Positions 8,362-18,052 of a DNA stretch of 64,000 nt are shown piece by piece. Each line of letters begins with the position of its first letter. Position 1 is the first letter of the stretch. The stretch covers positions 2,506,501 through 2,570,500 of the forward strand of contig NZ_JAQGPL010000001.1 in the NCBI RefSeq assembly GCF_028826105.1, written 5' to 3'. The notes below the pieces were generated by a model. It saw only the letters and a program-made list of their open reading frames with translations. It did no database searches and had not been told where the DNA came from. This DNA comes from Paenibacillus humicola (lineage in GTDB: Bacteria > Bacillota > Bacilli > Paenibacillales > Paenibacillaceae). A program made the position numbers and the translations under genes.

Positions 8362-9225
8362 TTGTCGGGAGTATTTCCGGAGAAAAGCAACGCAATCGTC
8401 GATATCTTTAAAACGGATAAGGCCGTCATCGGTATGATTCACTTGAAAGCGCTGCCGGGAGCGCCTCACTTCCCCGGAGGGAACCTGGACGCGATCTTTG
8501 ATTTCGCCATGAACGACGTCAAGGTGTACGAGGATTGCAAGGTCGACGGGCTTGTGCTGGAAAATTCGTGGGACATTCCGTTCTCCAAGCCGGAGGACAT
8601 CGGGGTGGATACGGCAGCTGCATTTGCGGCGCTGGCCGTCCGCATCAAGCAGGAAACGAAGCTGCCGATCGGCATCAACTGCCTTGCCAACGGCGCCATT
8701 CCCGCGCTTGCCGTCGCGAAGGCGGCCGATCTGCCTTTTGTCCGCGTCAATCAATGGGTGAACGCCTACGTGGCCAACGAAGGGTTCATCGAAGGGCCTT
8801 CGGCGAAAGCGATGCGCTTCCGTTCCCAAATCAAAGGCGACGATATTAAAATCTTCGCCGACGTGCACGTCAAGCACGGAAGCCATTCGATTGTCGCCGA
8901 CCGCACCCTGGCCGAGCAGACACGAGATGTCATCTTTTTTGACGCGGATGTGCTGATTGCGACGGGGAATCGCACGGGCGACGAAACGCCGACCGATGAA
9001 GTGCTCGGTATCAAGTCGAATACGGTTTTGCCGGTCATTGTCGGCAGCGGCATGAGCGTGGACAACGCGGAGAAAATTTTGTCGCTGTGCAACGGCTGCA
9101 TTGTCGGCAGCTCCCTCAAATTCGACGGGAAATGGTGGAATCCGGTCGATCCGGACCGCGTCAAGGCGTTTATGCGAGTCGTAACCGAGCTGCGCGCGAA
9201 GGAAGGTGTCCCGGTTGAAGGCTGA
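8362..9225 (+). CDS. BtpA/SgcQ-family TIM-barrel protein
   Basis: 287-residue BtpA-family protein. The signature VIGMIHLKALPGAPHFPGG near the N-terminus and GTVIA-like repeats of a TIM barrel (ILVLEN-type strand at LVLENSWDIPF; GSGMSVDNAEKIL near the C-terminus) are clear. BtpA was named for photosystem I biogenesis in cyanobacteria; in heterotrophs the family (SgcQ) sits in sugar operons with no proven reaction. The TTG start is chosen for its GGAGGAGA site five bases upstream. It overlaps the next kinase start, pointing to one pathway with it: perhaps isomerisation or cleavage of a sugar phosphate (inference). Confidence 0.88.
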   Translation: MSGVFPEKSNAIVDIFKTDKAVIGMIHLKALPGAPHFPGGNLDAIFDFAMNDVKVYEDCKVDGLVLENSWDIPFSKPEDIGVDTAAAFAALAVRIKQETKLPIGINCLANGAIPALAVAKAADLPFVRVNQWVNAYVANEGFIEGPSAKAMRFRSQIKGDDIKIFADVHVKHGSHSIVADRTLAEQTRDVIFFDADVLIATGNRTGDETPTDEVLGIKSNTVLPVIVGSGMSVDNAEKILSLCNGCIVGSSLKFDGKWWNPVDPDRVKAFMRVVTELRAKEGVPVEG

Positions 9226-10144
9226 TCCGTCCGACATCGTCGTCTTCGGAACGATCGACATGGATTATGTCTGTTTCGTGGATCGTTTTCCCGATATTGG
9301 CGAGACGGTGACGACGAGCGACTTCGGCCAGTTTCCCGGCGGCAAAGCGGCCAATCAGGCGGTTGCCGCCGCCCGGCTCGGCTCCAGGGTTTCCCTGGTC
9401 GGCCGCGTCGGCGAAGACGAAACCGGCCGGCAGCTGAAAGCGCAAATGGAAGCGGAAGGCGTAAATCACGATTTCGTGCATTATACGCCGGGCTGGAAAA
9501 CGGGCATTTCGATGATCCAAGTGGACCGGGACGGCCGCAACACCGTCGTGACGTATCCGGGAGCCAGCGCCAGGTGGACGAAGGAAGATATCGATCGGGC
9601 GGAAGCGAAGATCCGGCAGGCGAAATATGTCATCCTGCAAATCGAAATGGATTTGGAGGTTGCCCGTCACCTGATTCGAACGGTCCGGCAGGCCGGCGTG
9701 AAGCTGATTCTCAATTTGGCGCCTGTCGTTGCGCTTGATCCGGAGTCGCTGTCGATGGTCGATATTCTGATCGTGAACGAAACCGAGTCCTCCCAGCTTA
9801 CCGGGATGACGGTCCACTCGGTGGAGACGGCGCATACGGCGGCGCAAATGCTGGTCGAGCGAGGAGTGCGGCAGGTCGTGATCACGCTTGGCGAGGCGGG
9901 GGCCGTCGTGAAGGACAATGCGTTGTTCGTCTACGCTCCCTCGCGGAAGGTCAAGGCGGTCGATACGACGGCCGCAGGTGATTGCTTTGTTGCGGCGGCG
10001 GCTCATTTTCTGAGCAAGGGCGAGAAGTTGGCAGAAGCGGTTCGGATGGCGGCGGAGGTCGCGGCGCTGTCCGTCACCAAAACGGGGGCGCAAACCTCGC
10101 TCCCGACCTACGAGGAATATATCAAATGGAGGGAAGAAAAATGA
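9215..10144 (+). CDS. PfkB-family carbohydrate kinase (ribokinase-like)
   Basis: About 309 residues. The PfkB signatures are present: an N-terminal DIVVFGTIDMD strand, FGQFPGGKAANQAVAAARLG near residue 40, and the ATP/anion-hole motif DTTAAGDCF with catalytic Asp about residue 256. TTG 9215 is preferred because GGAAGG sits eight bases before it; GTG 9206 is a longer alternative. The gene overlaps the end of btpA and its TGA overlaps the ATG of the binding protein (ATGA), so it is tightly cotranscribed. It probably phosphorylates the pentose, hexose or nucleoside-like compound imported by the following transporter. Confidence 0.92.
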   Translation: MKADPSDIVVFGTIDMDYVCFVDRFPDIGETVTTSDFGQFPGGKAANQAVAAARLGSRVSLVGRVGEDETGRQLKAQMEAEGVNHDFVHYTPGWKTGISMIQVDRDGRNTVVTYPGASARWTKEDIDRAEAKIRQAKYVILQIEMDLEVARHLIRTVRQAGVKLILNLAPVVALDPESLSMVDILIVNETESSQLTGMTVHSVETAHTAAQMLVERGVRQVVITLGEAGAVVKDNALFVYAPSRKVKAVDTTAAGDCFVAAAAHFLSKGEKLAEAVRMAAEVAALSVTKTGAQTSLPTYEEYIKWREEK

Positions 10145-11709
10145 AAAGGTTGCTGAATTCCGGTTTCATTGCCATGCTGGCGGTCATGCTGTTACTGGCG
10201 GGCTGCAGCGGAGGAGCCAAAACGAATACGCCTGCCGGCGATTCGTCGACTCCGCCGTCCTCGTCATCCGGATCGGAAACGACTCCGCCGGCGGCTGCCG
10301 GAGGTACGCTCAATATTTCGCTGTACCTGTATCCGACCAAGCTGGATCCGAAATATTCCGTTTCCATTGCTGAGAAGAACTTGTATCAAAGCCTGTATGA
10401 CAAGCTGCTGGACATTGATAAGGACGGCAACCTGATCCCGATGCTGGCGGAAAAGTGGGAAATTTCGGACGATAAGAAAACGTATACGTTCCACCTGCGC
10501 AAAGGCGTTAAATTTCATGACGGAACGGATTTCAACGCCGATGCGGTCAAATTTAATTTCGATCGCTACATGGAGGACGACTCCGCGCAGAAAAACGCGC
10601 TGAAATCGGTCGATACGGTTACCGTCGTCGACCCGTACACGGTCAAAGTGCAGCTGAAGCAGCCGTTCGCGCCGTTCCTTTCGCTGATGATCGAAAAAGC
10701 GGGCATGATGGTGTCTCCGGCGGCAGTAAAGAAATACGGAGCGGATTTCAATAATCATCCGGTCGGCACCGGTCCGTTCATGTTTAAAGAAGCGGTCGCC
10801 GGCTCGTCGGTCACGCTGGAGAAAAATCCGAATTATTGGCAGGCCGGTCTGCCAAAAATGGATCAGGTTGTCTTTAAGACGATTCAGGACACGAACGTCG
10901 CTTTCGTCAACCTGAAAAGCGGCGACGTCGATATCACCGACAAATTCCCCTACAAAGAAATCGACAGCGTCAAGAACGACCCGAAGGTGACGTTAATTAA
11001 CGAGCCGTCGCTCGCGTTCGAAGCCATTTACTTGAACACCGCGAAGCCTCCGTTCAACGACAAGGCGCTGCGCCAGGCCGTGGATTTGCTGATCGACCGC
11101 GACGCGATCGTGAAGGTCGCCCTGAACGGCGCAGGCGTGCCGGGGCATTCGCCGTTCGCGCCGAACGTCTTCGCGCACGGCGACAGCGACATCGCGGCGA
11201 AGCCGGACCTGGCCAAAGCGAAGCAGCTGCTGAACGGCAAAACGTATACGTTCACGCTGAAGGTCGGCACTCTTCCCTCGGACCAGCAAACCGGGCAAAT
11301 GATTCAGACGATGCTGAAGCCGGCAGGCATCGACGTCAAGCTGGAGAAGGTCGAGGTCGCCGCCTTGGACGAGCAAACCAAAAGCAAAAACTTCGATGCG
11401 GTGCTTGCGTATTGGAGCGGACGCCAGGATCCGGACCAAAGCATTTACGACTGGTTGTACAGCACGGGCACTATGAACTATTCCGGCTACAGCAACCCGG
11501 AGGTCGACAAGCTGCTCGACGAAGCGCGCGCCGAAACGGACAATGCGAAGCGCAAGGCAACTTACGATCAGGTGATGGCCATCGTCCAGCAGGACGTTCC
11601 GAACGTTTACCTGTATCACGTCAACAACACCATCGGCGTTTCCAAAGCCGTTCAAGGCTTCACTTATATTCCCGACGGTATGATCCGCACGGCCAATATC
11701 AGCAAATGA
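10141..11709 (+). CDS. Family 5 (Dpp/Opp-type) extracellular solute-binding lipoprotein
   Basis: 522-residue lipoprotein. Signal peptide with lipobox LLLAGCSGG (Cys at residue 23), a Ser/Thr/Pro-rich linker, then a family-5 binding domain with FHLRKGVKFHDGTDFNADAV and the conserved PVGTGPFMFKE. The real start is the ATG overlapping the kinase stop, with GGAGGG upstream; the frame is open further upstream but lacks a signal peptide there. Family 5 proteins bind peptides, nickel, glutathione or oligosaccharides. Coupling to a sugar kinase suggests a saccharide or nucleoside-like ligand. Confidence 0.94.
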   Translation: MKRLLNSGFIAMLAVMLLLAGCSGGAKTNTPAGDSSTPPSSSSGSETTPPAAAGGTLNISLYLYPTKLDPKYSVSIAEKNLYQSLYDKLLDIDKDGNLIPMLAEKWEISDDKKTYTFHLRKGVKFHDGTDFNADAVKFNFDRYMEDDSAQKNALKSVDTVTVVDPYTVKVQLKQPFAPFLSLMIEKAGMMVSPAAVKKYGADFNNHPVGTGPFMFKEAVAGSSVTLEKNPNYWQAGLPKMDQVVFKTIQDTNVAFVNLKSGDVDITDKFPYKEIDSVKNDPKVTLINEPSLAFEAIYLNTAKPPFNDKALRQAVDLLIDRDAIVKVALNGAGVPGHSPFAPNVFAHGDSDIAAKPDLAKAKQLLNGKTYTFTLKVGTLPSDQQTGQMIQTMLKPAGIDVKLEKVEVAALDEQTKSKNFDAVLAYWSGRQDPDQSIYDWLYSTGTMNYSGYSNPEVDKLLDEARAETDNAKRKATYDQVMAIVQQDVPNVYLYHVNNTIGVSKAVQGFTYIPDGMIRTANISK

Positions 11710-11735
11710 TAACCTTTTAACGAGGGGAATTGTTC

Positions 11736-12689
11736 ATGGCCTATATTCTCAGACGTCTGTTGTTGACCGTTCCGGTCGTGTTTATGGTGACGATCATGGT
11801 ATTCTCGCTGCTGCACCTGCTCCCCGGCGATCCGGCATCGGTCATTCTCGGTCCGGACGCCACGCCGGAAATGCTGGCTGCGCTTCGCGAGCAGCTCGGC
11901 TTGAATAAACCGATCGCCCTCCAATATTGGGATTGGTTAACCGGCGTCCTCCACGGAGACCTGGGCCATTCCCTGGTTAACAATATTCCGGTCATCGAGC
12001 TGATCCGGCAAAGCTTTCCCGCTACGCTGGAGCTGACGATCGGCACCTTCATCGTCGTCGTGCTAATCGCGCTGCCCGCCGGCATTATTGCGGCGGCCCG
12101 GCCCGGCCGGTTAGCGGATTATTCCAGCTCGCTGTTCGCGCTCTGCGGCATGTCGATTCCGCATTTCTGGCTCGGCATGATGTTCATCGTGCTCTTTGCG
12201 ATGAAGCTGGGGTGGCTGCCGGCCTCCGGATACGTTCCGTTCACGCAAAATCCGGTGACGAACTTGTCGGCGATGATTCTGCCGATCCTGTCGACGGGGC
12301 TGCGGGAATCGGCGGTTCTGATGCGGATGGTGCGCAGCAGTCTGCTCGACGTGATGAACGCGGACTATGTTCGCACCGCTTATTCGAAAGGACTCCGGGA
12401 GCGGACCGTCGTGCTGCGCCACGCGTTGAAAAACGCGCTCGTTCCGGTCGTGACGACGAGCGGGCTCATCGTGGCCGGTTTGCTCGGAGGCCTGGTCATT
12501 ACGGAATCGATCTTTTCGATTCCGGGCTTCGGCCGGCTCATCGTCGATTCCATCTTCAAACGCGACTACGTAACGGTGCAGGGAGCCGTGCTCGTATCGG
12601 CGCTGCTCGTCATTTTCATCAATCTGCTGGTTGACCTGCTGTATACGGTCATCGATCCGCGGACGAAGTCCGGAAGGGGGGCGAAGTAG
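11736..12689 (+). CDS. Dpp/Opp-type ABC permease, first subunit (DppB family)
   Basis: About 317 residues with six predicted membrane segments. The N-terminus MAYILRRLLLTVPVVFMVT and the motif HLLPGDPA are characteristic of DppB/OppB. The EAA loop reads ADYVRTAYSKGLRERTVVLRH (first 20 residues typical) before KNALVPVV. ATG 11736 has a GAGGGG site eight bases upstream; the TTG at 11730 is less well placed. It is the second gene of the five-gene importer. Confidence 0.93.
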   Translation: MAYILRRLLLTVPVVFMVTIMVFSLLHLLPGDPASVILGPDATPEMLAALREQLGLNKPIALQYWDWLTGVLHGDLGHSLVNNIPVIELIRQSFPATLELTIGTFIVVVLIALPAGIIAAARPGRLADYSSSLFALCGMSIPHFWLGMMFIVLFAMKLGWLPASGYVPFTQNPVTNLSAMILPILSTGLRESAVLMRMVRSSLLDVMNADYVRTAYSKGLRERTVVLRHALKNALVPVVTTSGLIVAGLLGGLVITESIFSIPGFGRLIVDSIFKRDYVTVQGAVLVSALLVIFINLLVDLLYTVIDPRTKSGRGAK

Positions 12690-12690
12690 C

Positions 12691-13572
12691 TTGAACACGC
12701 TTGCTGAAACGTCTGCCGAGCAGCCGTCCGAAGAAAGGTTCATCCGCCTCCGGGCATTCGCCCGAAACAAGCTTTCCGTCGTCGGCGCGGTTATTATCGT
12801 GCTGCTGGCGCTGACCGCCATCTTCGCGCCTGTTATTGCGACGCACGACCCGATTAACGATCAGGACTATTCGGCCGTGCTGCAAAATCCGAGCCACAGC
12901 CATATTCTCGGGACGGACGATATCGGCCGGGACACGTTTTCCCGTCTGGTGTACGGAGCCCGGCTGACGATTCTCGCTGCGGTCATTTCGGTCGGCATCG
13001 CCGTCGTGATCGGCGTCCCGATCGGGCTGATTACCGGCTATTTCCGGGGATTCTGGGACGAATGGATCGTCATGCGCGCCGTTGACGCGATTCAGGCGTT
13101 CCCGTCCCTGATTCTGGCGCTGGCGATGGCGGCTGCGCTGGGCGGCGGGTTTTACAATGCGATGATAGCCATCGGAATCGGCTTTATCCCGGCTTTCATC
13201 CGGATTACCCGCGCGCAGGTCATTTCCGTCTCGTCGCTCGAGTATGTGCAGGCGGCGCGCGCGATCGGAGGCGGCCACACGCGCGTCATGTTCCTGCATG
13301 TGCTGCGGAACTCGCTGTCGCCCATCCTGATTCAAATGACGCTTGCCATGGCTTCGGCCATCATCCAGGAGGCGGGGCTGTCGTATCTCGGTCTCGGCGC
13401 AAGCCCGGAGCAGCCAAGCTGGGGCTCGATGCTGTACATTGCGCAGGGTTACCTGAACAACGATCCGCTGCTGGCGGTTTGGCCGGGGCTAGCGATCTTT
13501 CTCGTCGTGCTCAGCTTCAACCTGCTCGGCGACGGCATCCGGGAGCTGCTCGATCCGAAGCTGAAGAAATAA
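12691..13572 (+). CDS. Dpp/Opp-type ABC permease, second subunit (DppC family)
   Basis: About 293 residues. The DppC signature HILGTDDIGRDTFSRLVYG, the EAA loop (EYVQAARAIGGGHTRVMF) and the ending SFNLLGDGIRELLDPKLKK are all present. The start is TTG 12691, one base after the previous stop and preceded by GGAAGGGGGG; the frame is open upstream, but those codons lie inside the dppB-type gene. It forms a heterodimeric channel with the preceding permease. Confidence 0.92.
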   Translation: MNTLAETSAEQPSEERFIRLRAFARNKLSVVGAVIIVLLALTAIFAPVIATHDPINDQDYSAVLQNPSHSHILGTDDIGRDTFSRLVYGARLTILAAVISVGIAVVIGVPIGLITGYFRGFWDEWIVMRAVDAIQAFPSLILALAMAAALGGGFYNAMIAIGIGFIPAFIRITRAQVISVSSLEYVQAARAIGGGHTRVMFLHVLRNSLSPILIQMTLAMASAIIQEAGLSYLGLGASPEQPSWGSMLYIAQGYLNNDPLLAVWPGLAIFLVVLSFNLLGDGIRELLDPKLKK

Positions 13573-13608
13573 TGCCCGGTTATTTTATAGCGGAAAGAGG
13601 CATGAACT

Positions 13609-14604
13609 ATGGATACGCTACTGGAAATCAGCGGTCTCAAGACCGAGTTCGGAAGCGGCCGAAGGACGATTCCGGCGGTCGACGGCGTCGACTTGTCGGT
13701 CGGCAAAGGCGAGATCGTCGGCGTCGTCGGCGAATCCGGCTGCGGCAAAAGCGTCACGTCGTTATCCGTCATGCGGCTGCTCCCGCGAACCGGCGCGCGC
13801 ATCGCAGCGGGCTCGATCCGGTATAACGGCGCCGATTTGCTGAAGCTTTCGGAGGATGAAATGAGGTCGATTCGGGGCAACGAAATCGCCATGATTTTTC
13901 AGGACCCGATGACGTCGCTGAACCCCGTGCATACGATCGGCGCGCAGCTGAGCGAAGCGGTCATGCTGCACCGCAAGCTGTCGAAAAAGGAAGCGCTGCG
14001 CCACGTGGTCGACATGATGCGCAGCGTTCATATTCCCGGAGCGGAGCGTCTTGTGCGCGAATATCCGCACCGGCTGTCGGGTGGCATGCGGCAGCGGGTC
14101 ATGATCGCGATGGCGATGTCGTGCAATCCGGGTCTGCTCATTGCCGATGAGCCGACAACCGCGCTCGACGTGACGATTCAGGCGCAAATTCTCGGTCTGA
14201 TGCGCGAGCTGCAGCGGGAGCAGGGCACCTCGATCCTGTTCATTACGCACGATTTAGGCGTCGTATACGAAATGTGCCAACGCGTCGTCGTCATGTATGC
14301 CGGCCAAATCGTCGAGGAAGCGGAAGTGGCGGCGCTTTTCGAAAACCCTTCCCACCCGTATACGCGGGGGCTGATGCGGTCGATTCCGCGGTACGACAGG
14401 TTACAGAAGCGGCTGGACTCGATTCCGGGCCAGGTGCCGATGCCGGGTTCGGTACGGCAGGGCTGCCGTTTTGCCTCGCGCTGTCCGGAGGTGCAGCCGA
14501 AATGTCTGGCGGAGGCGCCGCCTCTATTCCGCTTGGACGACAAACGGAAAAGCCGCTGCTGGCTGCACGAACAATCCGCCGTAAAGGAGACTGACGGGAT
14601 ATGA
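13609..14604 (+). CDS. Dpp/Opp-type ABC transporter ATP-binding protein (DppD family)
   Basis: 331 residues. Walker A GESGCGKS (about residue 44), Q-loop [10 protein letters not shown], signature LSGGMRQRV, Walker [13 protein letters not shown] and the H-loop FITHDLGVV are complete. The C-terminus carries the oligopeptide-transporter extension with the cysteine motif [14 protein letters not shown], seen in family members that bind a [4Fe-4S] cluster. It overlaps the next ATPase by four bases (ATGA). Confidence 0.95.
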   Translation: MDTLLEISGLKTEFGSGRRTIPAVDGVDLSVGKGEIVGVVGESGCGKSVTSLSVMRLLPRTGARIAAGSIRYNGADLLKLSEDEMRSIRGNEIAMIFQDPMTSLNPVHTIGAQLSEAVMLHRKLSKKEALRHVVDMMRSVHIPGAERLVREYPHRLSGGMRQRVMIAMAMSCNPGLLIADEPTTALDVTIQAQILGLMRELQREQGTSILFITHDLGVVYEMCQRVVVMYAGQIVEEAEVAALFENPSHPYTRGLMRSIPRYDRLQKRLDSIPGQVPMPGSVRQGCRFASRCPEVQPKCLAEAPPLFRLDDKRKSRCWLHEQSAVKETDGI

Positions 14605-15563
14605 ATCCGCTGCTGGAAGTGAAGGGACTCCGCAAATATTTTCCGGTCCAGTCCGAAGGTATCGGCAAGCCGAAGCAAATCGTGAAAGCGGTCGACAATG
14701 TGACGTTCGATGTGATGGAAGGCGAAACGCTCGGCATCGTCGGCGAATCGGGCTGCGGCAAATCGACGACAGGGCGCTCGGTTCTTAGGTTAACCGAGCC
14801 GACCGGCGGAGAGGTTGTCTTTCAAGGGCGGAATATGATGGCGCTGAAGTCCGGCGAGCTGCGGAAAATGAGGCGCCACATGCAGATCGTCTTTCAGGAC
14901 CCGTACGCCTCGCTCAATCCGCGCATGACCGTCGGGGCCATTTTGGAAGAACCGCTCAAGATTCACGGCTTGTCCGGTGGAAGCGAGCGGAAGCGGAGCG
15001 TCATGGAGCTGCTCGAGATCGTCGGTCTGACCGAGCGGCATTACCGCCGTTATCCGCACGAATTTTCCGGCGGCCAGCGCCAGCGTATCGGAATCGCCCG
15101 GGCGCTGATCACGAAACCGAAGCTGATCGTCGCCGACGAGCCCGTCTCCGCCCTCGACGTCTCGATTCAATCGCAAATTTTGAATTTGATGAAGGATTTG
15201 CAGGAGCAGTTCAAGCTGACGTACATGTTCATTTCCCACGATCTGTCCGTCGTGCGGTATATCAGCGACCGGATCGGAGTCATGTATTTGGGACGGATGG
15301 TCGAGCTTGCGCCCTCCGGCGGCTTGTTCGAGCAGCCCCTGCACCCGTATACGCAGGCGCTGCTGTCGGCCGTGCCGCAGCCCGGAGGTCAAGCCGCCCG
15401 CGAGCGGATCGTGCTGTCCGGAGATGTGCCGAGTCCGGCGAATCCGCCTTCGGGCTGTGCGTTCCATACGCGCTGCCGGTCCTGCATGGACCGGTGCCGG
15501 ACGGAAGCGCCGGCGTTCCGGGAAATCGCCAAAGGGCACTGGACCGCCTGTCATCTTTATTAG
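14601..15563 (+). CDS. Dpp/Opp-type ABC transporter ATP-binding protein (DppF family)
   Basis: 320 residues. Walker [13 protein letters not shown]-loop [14 protein letters not shown], signature [10 protein letters not shown], Walker [15 protein letters not shown] and the C-terminal cysteine motif [14 protein letters not shown] are intact. Together with the previous gene it forms the ATPase heterodimer of this importer. It is the last gene of the btpA-pfkB-transporter run. No convincing terminator follows in the 136 bp before the convergent DUF1643 gene. Confidence 0.95.
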   Translation: MNPLLEVKGLRKYFPVQSEGIGKPKQIVKAVDNVTFDVMEGETLGIVGESGCGKSTTGRSVLRLTEPTGGEVVFQGRNMMALKSGELRKMRRHMQIVFQDPYASLNPRMTVGAILEEPLKIHGLSGGSERKRSVMELLEIVGLTERHYRRYPHEFSGGQRQRIGIARALITKPKLIVADEPVSALDVSIQSQILNLMKDLQEQFKLTYMFISHDLSVVRYISDRIGVMYLGRMVELAPSGGLFEQPLHPYTQALLSAVPQPGGQAARERIVLSGDVPSPANPPSGCAFHTRCRSCMDRCRTEAPAFREIAKGHWTACHLY

Positions 15564-15699
15564 CGTCACACATGAGCGTGCGGCAGCCGGCACCATCACC
15601 GCGAATTGACCGGTTCGGAGGTGCCGGAACTGCTGCGTCTCGGCTTTCACGGCTGTTTTCTGGAAGGGGAGCCTGAATGCGGTTCCATGCCGGCTCCGG

Positions 15700-16191
15700 T
15701 TACGGACGGTAGCGAATCGGCTTGGAATCCGCCCGTATGTATAACGGGTGCCTGGGGAACCCGTCTTTTGTCAAGCCCAGCGCGTACAGATCATACCGGG
15801 ACAGCAGGTTTAACACTCGTTGATGCCGGTCCCAGAACGATCCTCGGGTACCCCAAGCCAATAAAACCAAGTCCGACCTGTTGACGGCCGCAAGCATGTA
15901 AGCATCGTTTTGTTTTCCGACCGGATCGGCGGCATGCATCAGCTCATCCGGATGCGCGGTCCGGTAAGCGAATAGATTGACAACCTCCAAGGAACCGTAC
16001 CCCCATGCTTTCGCAAAGGCGATACACCTTGCGATTGTCGGATCGTTCCGGCGATCGTCCGCCGTGCTGGGATTCAGCATCACGAAGGCGGCTTTTGGCG
16101 CATCCTCCTGCCAGCATCTCCATAAGGCGTACCGGTATCGCCCGCTTGAATCGATGATCGCGCCGGCCCTTCGATCGTCCGGGATTTGCAT
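15700..16191 (-). CDS. DUF1643 domain-containing protein
   Basis: 163-residue cytoplasmic protein of the DUF1643 family. The conserved block FVMLNPSTADDRRNDPTIARC (21 residues, quoted in part: LNPSTADDRRNDPT), then AKAWGYGSLEVVNLFAYR and LAWGTRG, are all present. Function is unknown, though the fold resembles DNA-glycosylase-like or nucleotide-binding domains in some annotations. It stands alone, convergent with the importer operon. The upstream 250 bp up to deoC hold no other gene that I can see. Confidence 0.88.
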   Translation of the reverse strand: MQIPDDRRAGAIIDSSGRYRYALWRCWQEDAPKAAFVMLNPSTADDRRNDPTIARCIAFAKAWGYGSLEVVNLFAYRTAHPDELMHAADPVGKQNDAYMLAAVNRSDLVLLAWGTRGSFWDRHQRVLNLLSRYDLYALGLTKDGFPRHPLYIRADSKPIRYRP

Positions 16192-16443
16192 GGTTCATCA
16201 TCCTTTATTCGAGCTTCATGGGTCCCCATCCAAACAAGTTCAGTGCACTTTTCACAAAATCGCTGCTGCCCGTTTCCGGCCCGGCTGGGGCACGAGAGTT
16301 GTACGATCAGCTTTAGCTGACGGATTCGGCCGCCGTCCCATTTTGAAACCTAAGTCTCGGCATTGTGCGCTGAAATGATATTCATGAGATGTAAATATAA
16401 ACTATTAATAACATCAATTAGAAATTAAAAGGAGACGATATAA

Positions 16444-17127
16444 ATGGCATCTTTAACTCCGGACACGAATCTGGCTTCTTATTTCGATCATACGCTGCTC
16501 AAGCCCGACAGTACAGCTGCGGACATAAACCGCCTGTGCGAGGAAGCGATGCAGTACCGCTTCGCTGCGGTGTGCGTCAATCCCTGCTGGGTGCCGCTGG
16601 CCGCGGAACGCCTTCAAGGCTCGGGCGTTGGCGTCGCCACCGTCGTCGGTTTTCCGCTCGGCGCGAGCAGCACGCTCACGAAAATGAACGAAGCGAGGGA
16701 CGCGGTTGCCGCCGGAGCCGCGGAAATCGATATGGTGCTGAATATCGGCACGCTGAAATCGGGCCTGATTATTGAGGCGGAGAAGGATATCGCCGCGGTA
16801 GCGGAAGCGGTCTCGGGCCGGGCTCTTCTAAAAGTAATCATAGAAACCGGGCTGCTGACCGATAAAGAAAAAGTGATCGCCTGCGAACTCAGCAAATCGG
16901 CGGGGGCGGATTATGTGAAAACGTGTACCGGATTCTCGGCGGGCAAGGCGACGCCGGAGGACATCGCCTTGATGCGCCGGACGGTCGGACCGGAAATGGG
17001 CGTGAAAGCATCCGGGGGCATTCGGGATTTGGCGGCCGTGCGCGCTTTGATCGCAGCCGGCGCCACAAGAATCGGGGCCAGCGCCAGCGTGGCGATCGTG
17101 ACCGGAGGAAGCGGCCAAGGCTATTAA
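16444..17127 (+). CDS. deoC: Deoxyribose-phosphate aldolase
   Basis: 227-residue class I aldolase that splits 2-deoxyribose 5-phosphate into glyceraldehyde 3-phosphate and acetaldehyde. The Schiff-base lysine is Lys159 (YVKTCTGF) and the second active-site lysine is Lys188 (GVKASGGI); N-terminal DHTLLKP is the family hallmark. Length is normal. An AAAGGAG site lies upstream in an AT-rich leader. No other deoxyribonucleoside genes (deoB, pdp, nupC) adjoin it, so it may serve general nucleoside salvage or feed on products of the neighbouring PfkB/BtpA operon. Confidence 0.96.
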   Translation: MASLTPDTNLASYFDHTLLKPDSTAADINRLCEEAMQYRFAAVCVNPCWVPLAAERLQGSGVGVATVVGFPLGASSTLTKMNEARDAVAAGAAEIDMVLNIGTLKSGLIIEAEKDIAAVAEAVSGRALLKVIIETGLLTDKEKVIACELSKSAGADYVKTCTGFSAGKATPEDIALMRRTVGPEMGVKASGGIRDLAAVRALIAAGATRIGASASVAIVTGGSGQGY

Positions 17128-17403
17128 AAGCTTGATGAATACAGGCGCTGAGGATCGTGCGAATTTAGGTCCTTCGGCACCGTCATGTTAATCGGCTCCC
17201 GGCTCTGCTACAACGATATTTATCCGTCTATTCACCCGGTACGGAGCGAGTCATCGATAAATAGTCCCGTTAATTGTCGTCATAACATTGGAAATTTAAT
17301 CGAAATATATCAAAAAATATCGAAAAACCTCGATTTAGCTATTTATTTATAATATTTTACATGTTAAAATATGAAAGTATTTTATCCCTATGGAGGTGTC
17401 ATT

Positions 17404-17784
17404 ATGAGTGAACAAATCGCAAGAGCGGCAAACCCGGCCGAACAAGCCAAGCTGTTGAAGGGCCAGCCCGCACCCAAGGATGCGCAGGACCAGAACGTAA
17501 CGTATAATGTCAGCCTGGGTGTAAAAGACGGCGAATTTACGCTGAATTGGAGCGTTACCCCGCAGGTGTACGGCAGATGGGACTGGGTCGGCGTATTCCA
17601 GAGCGCACAGGACGCCCAATCCGACCCGGCGGGTACTTACATGTTCCGCGGCTGGCAGTGGGCCGAGAATGGAAGCCCTTATCAAACGGGCATCGATGCC
17701 AATAACGGTTACGTGATTGCTTATATCGTGTGGAACTACGGGGCGGACGCTTATCAGGCGGTCGCAATTTCCGATCCTTATTAA
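17404..17784 (+). CDS. Small beta-rich protein of unknown function, SKICH-like
   Basis: 126 residues, no signal peptide. After a 35-residue charged N-terminus the rest looks like an all-beta sandwich: alternating hydrophobics with many Trp and Tyr, including FTLNWSVTP, GRWDWVGVFQ, GTYMFRGWQW and GYVIAYIVWNYG. The W-x-W-V-G-V-F pattern and the closing tyrosine-rich strands resemble eukaryotic SKICH membrane-targeting domains (similarity by eye only). ATG 17404 has GGAGGTG six bases upstream; an in-frame ATG at 17371 has none. It is preceded by about 120 bp of strongly AT-rich DNA and followed by its own terminator, so it is a single-gene unit. Confidence 0.75.
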   Translation: MSEQIARAANPAEQAKLLKGQPAPKDAQDQNVTYNVSLGVKDGEFTLNWSVTPQVYGRWDWVGVFQSAQDAQSDPAGTYMFRGWQWAENGSPYQTGIDANNGYVIAYIVWNYGADAYQAVAISDPY

Positions 17785-17834
17785 TTTTCCGATCCCTGTT
17801 CATGGATTCGAAAAGCACTTATCTTACGAACTGC

Positions 17835-17866
17835 AGCCTGCTTCTTCGCGAAGCGGGCTTTTTCTT
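17835..17866 (+). terminator. Terminator after the SKICH-like gene
   Basis: AGCCTGCTTC and GAAGCGGGCT (one G-T pair) form a 10-bp stem with loop TTCGC, followed by TTTTCTTT. Confidence 0.85.
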
Positions 17867-18052
17867 TCCCTTTCAGCGGGAGTGGAGCCGCGTCCGTCAA
17901 GGCGATTTTGTCGAATCGGGTTGAAACCATCCGGAAAACGGCCAATTGTTTGCGGCGGGAAGGAGATGCGAAGGATCGCGTCGAATTGTCTGAATAGAAC
18001 CGGCGAGACAAACCGGGCCGGAAGCCATTTACCCGTAAGGAGGGGAAGCAAG

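Noticed and set aside
16192..16443. Possible riboswitch or tRNA before deoC
   Set aside because: No cloverleaf, T-loop or known aptamer pattern was found; only AT-rich leader DNA near the start.
17128..17403. Strong promoter before the SKICH-like gene
   Set aside because: TATAAT at 17348 lacks a -35 at proper distance; only an AT-rich region can be stated.
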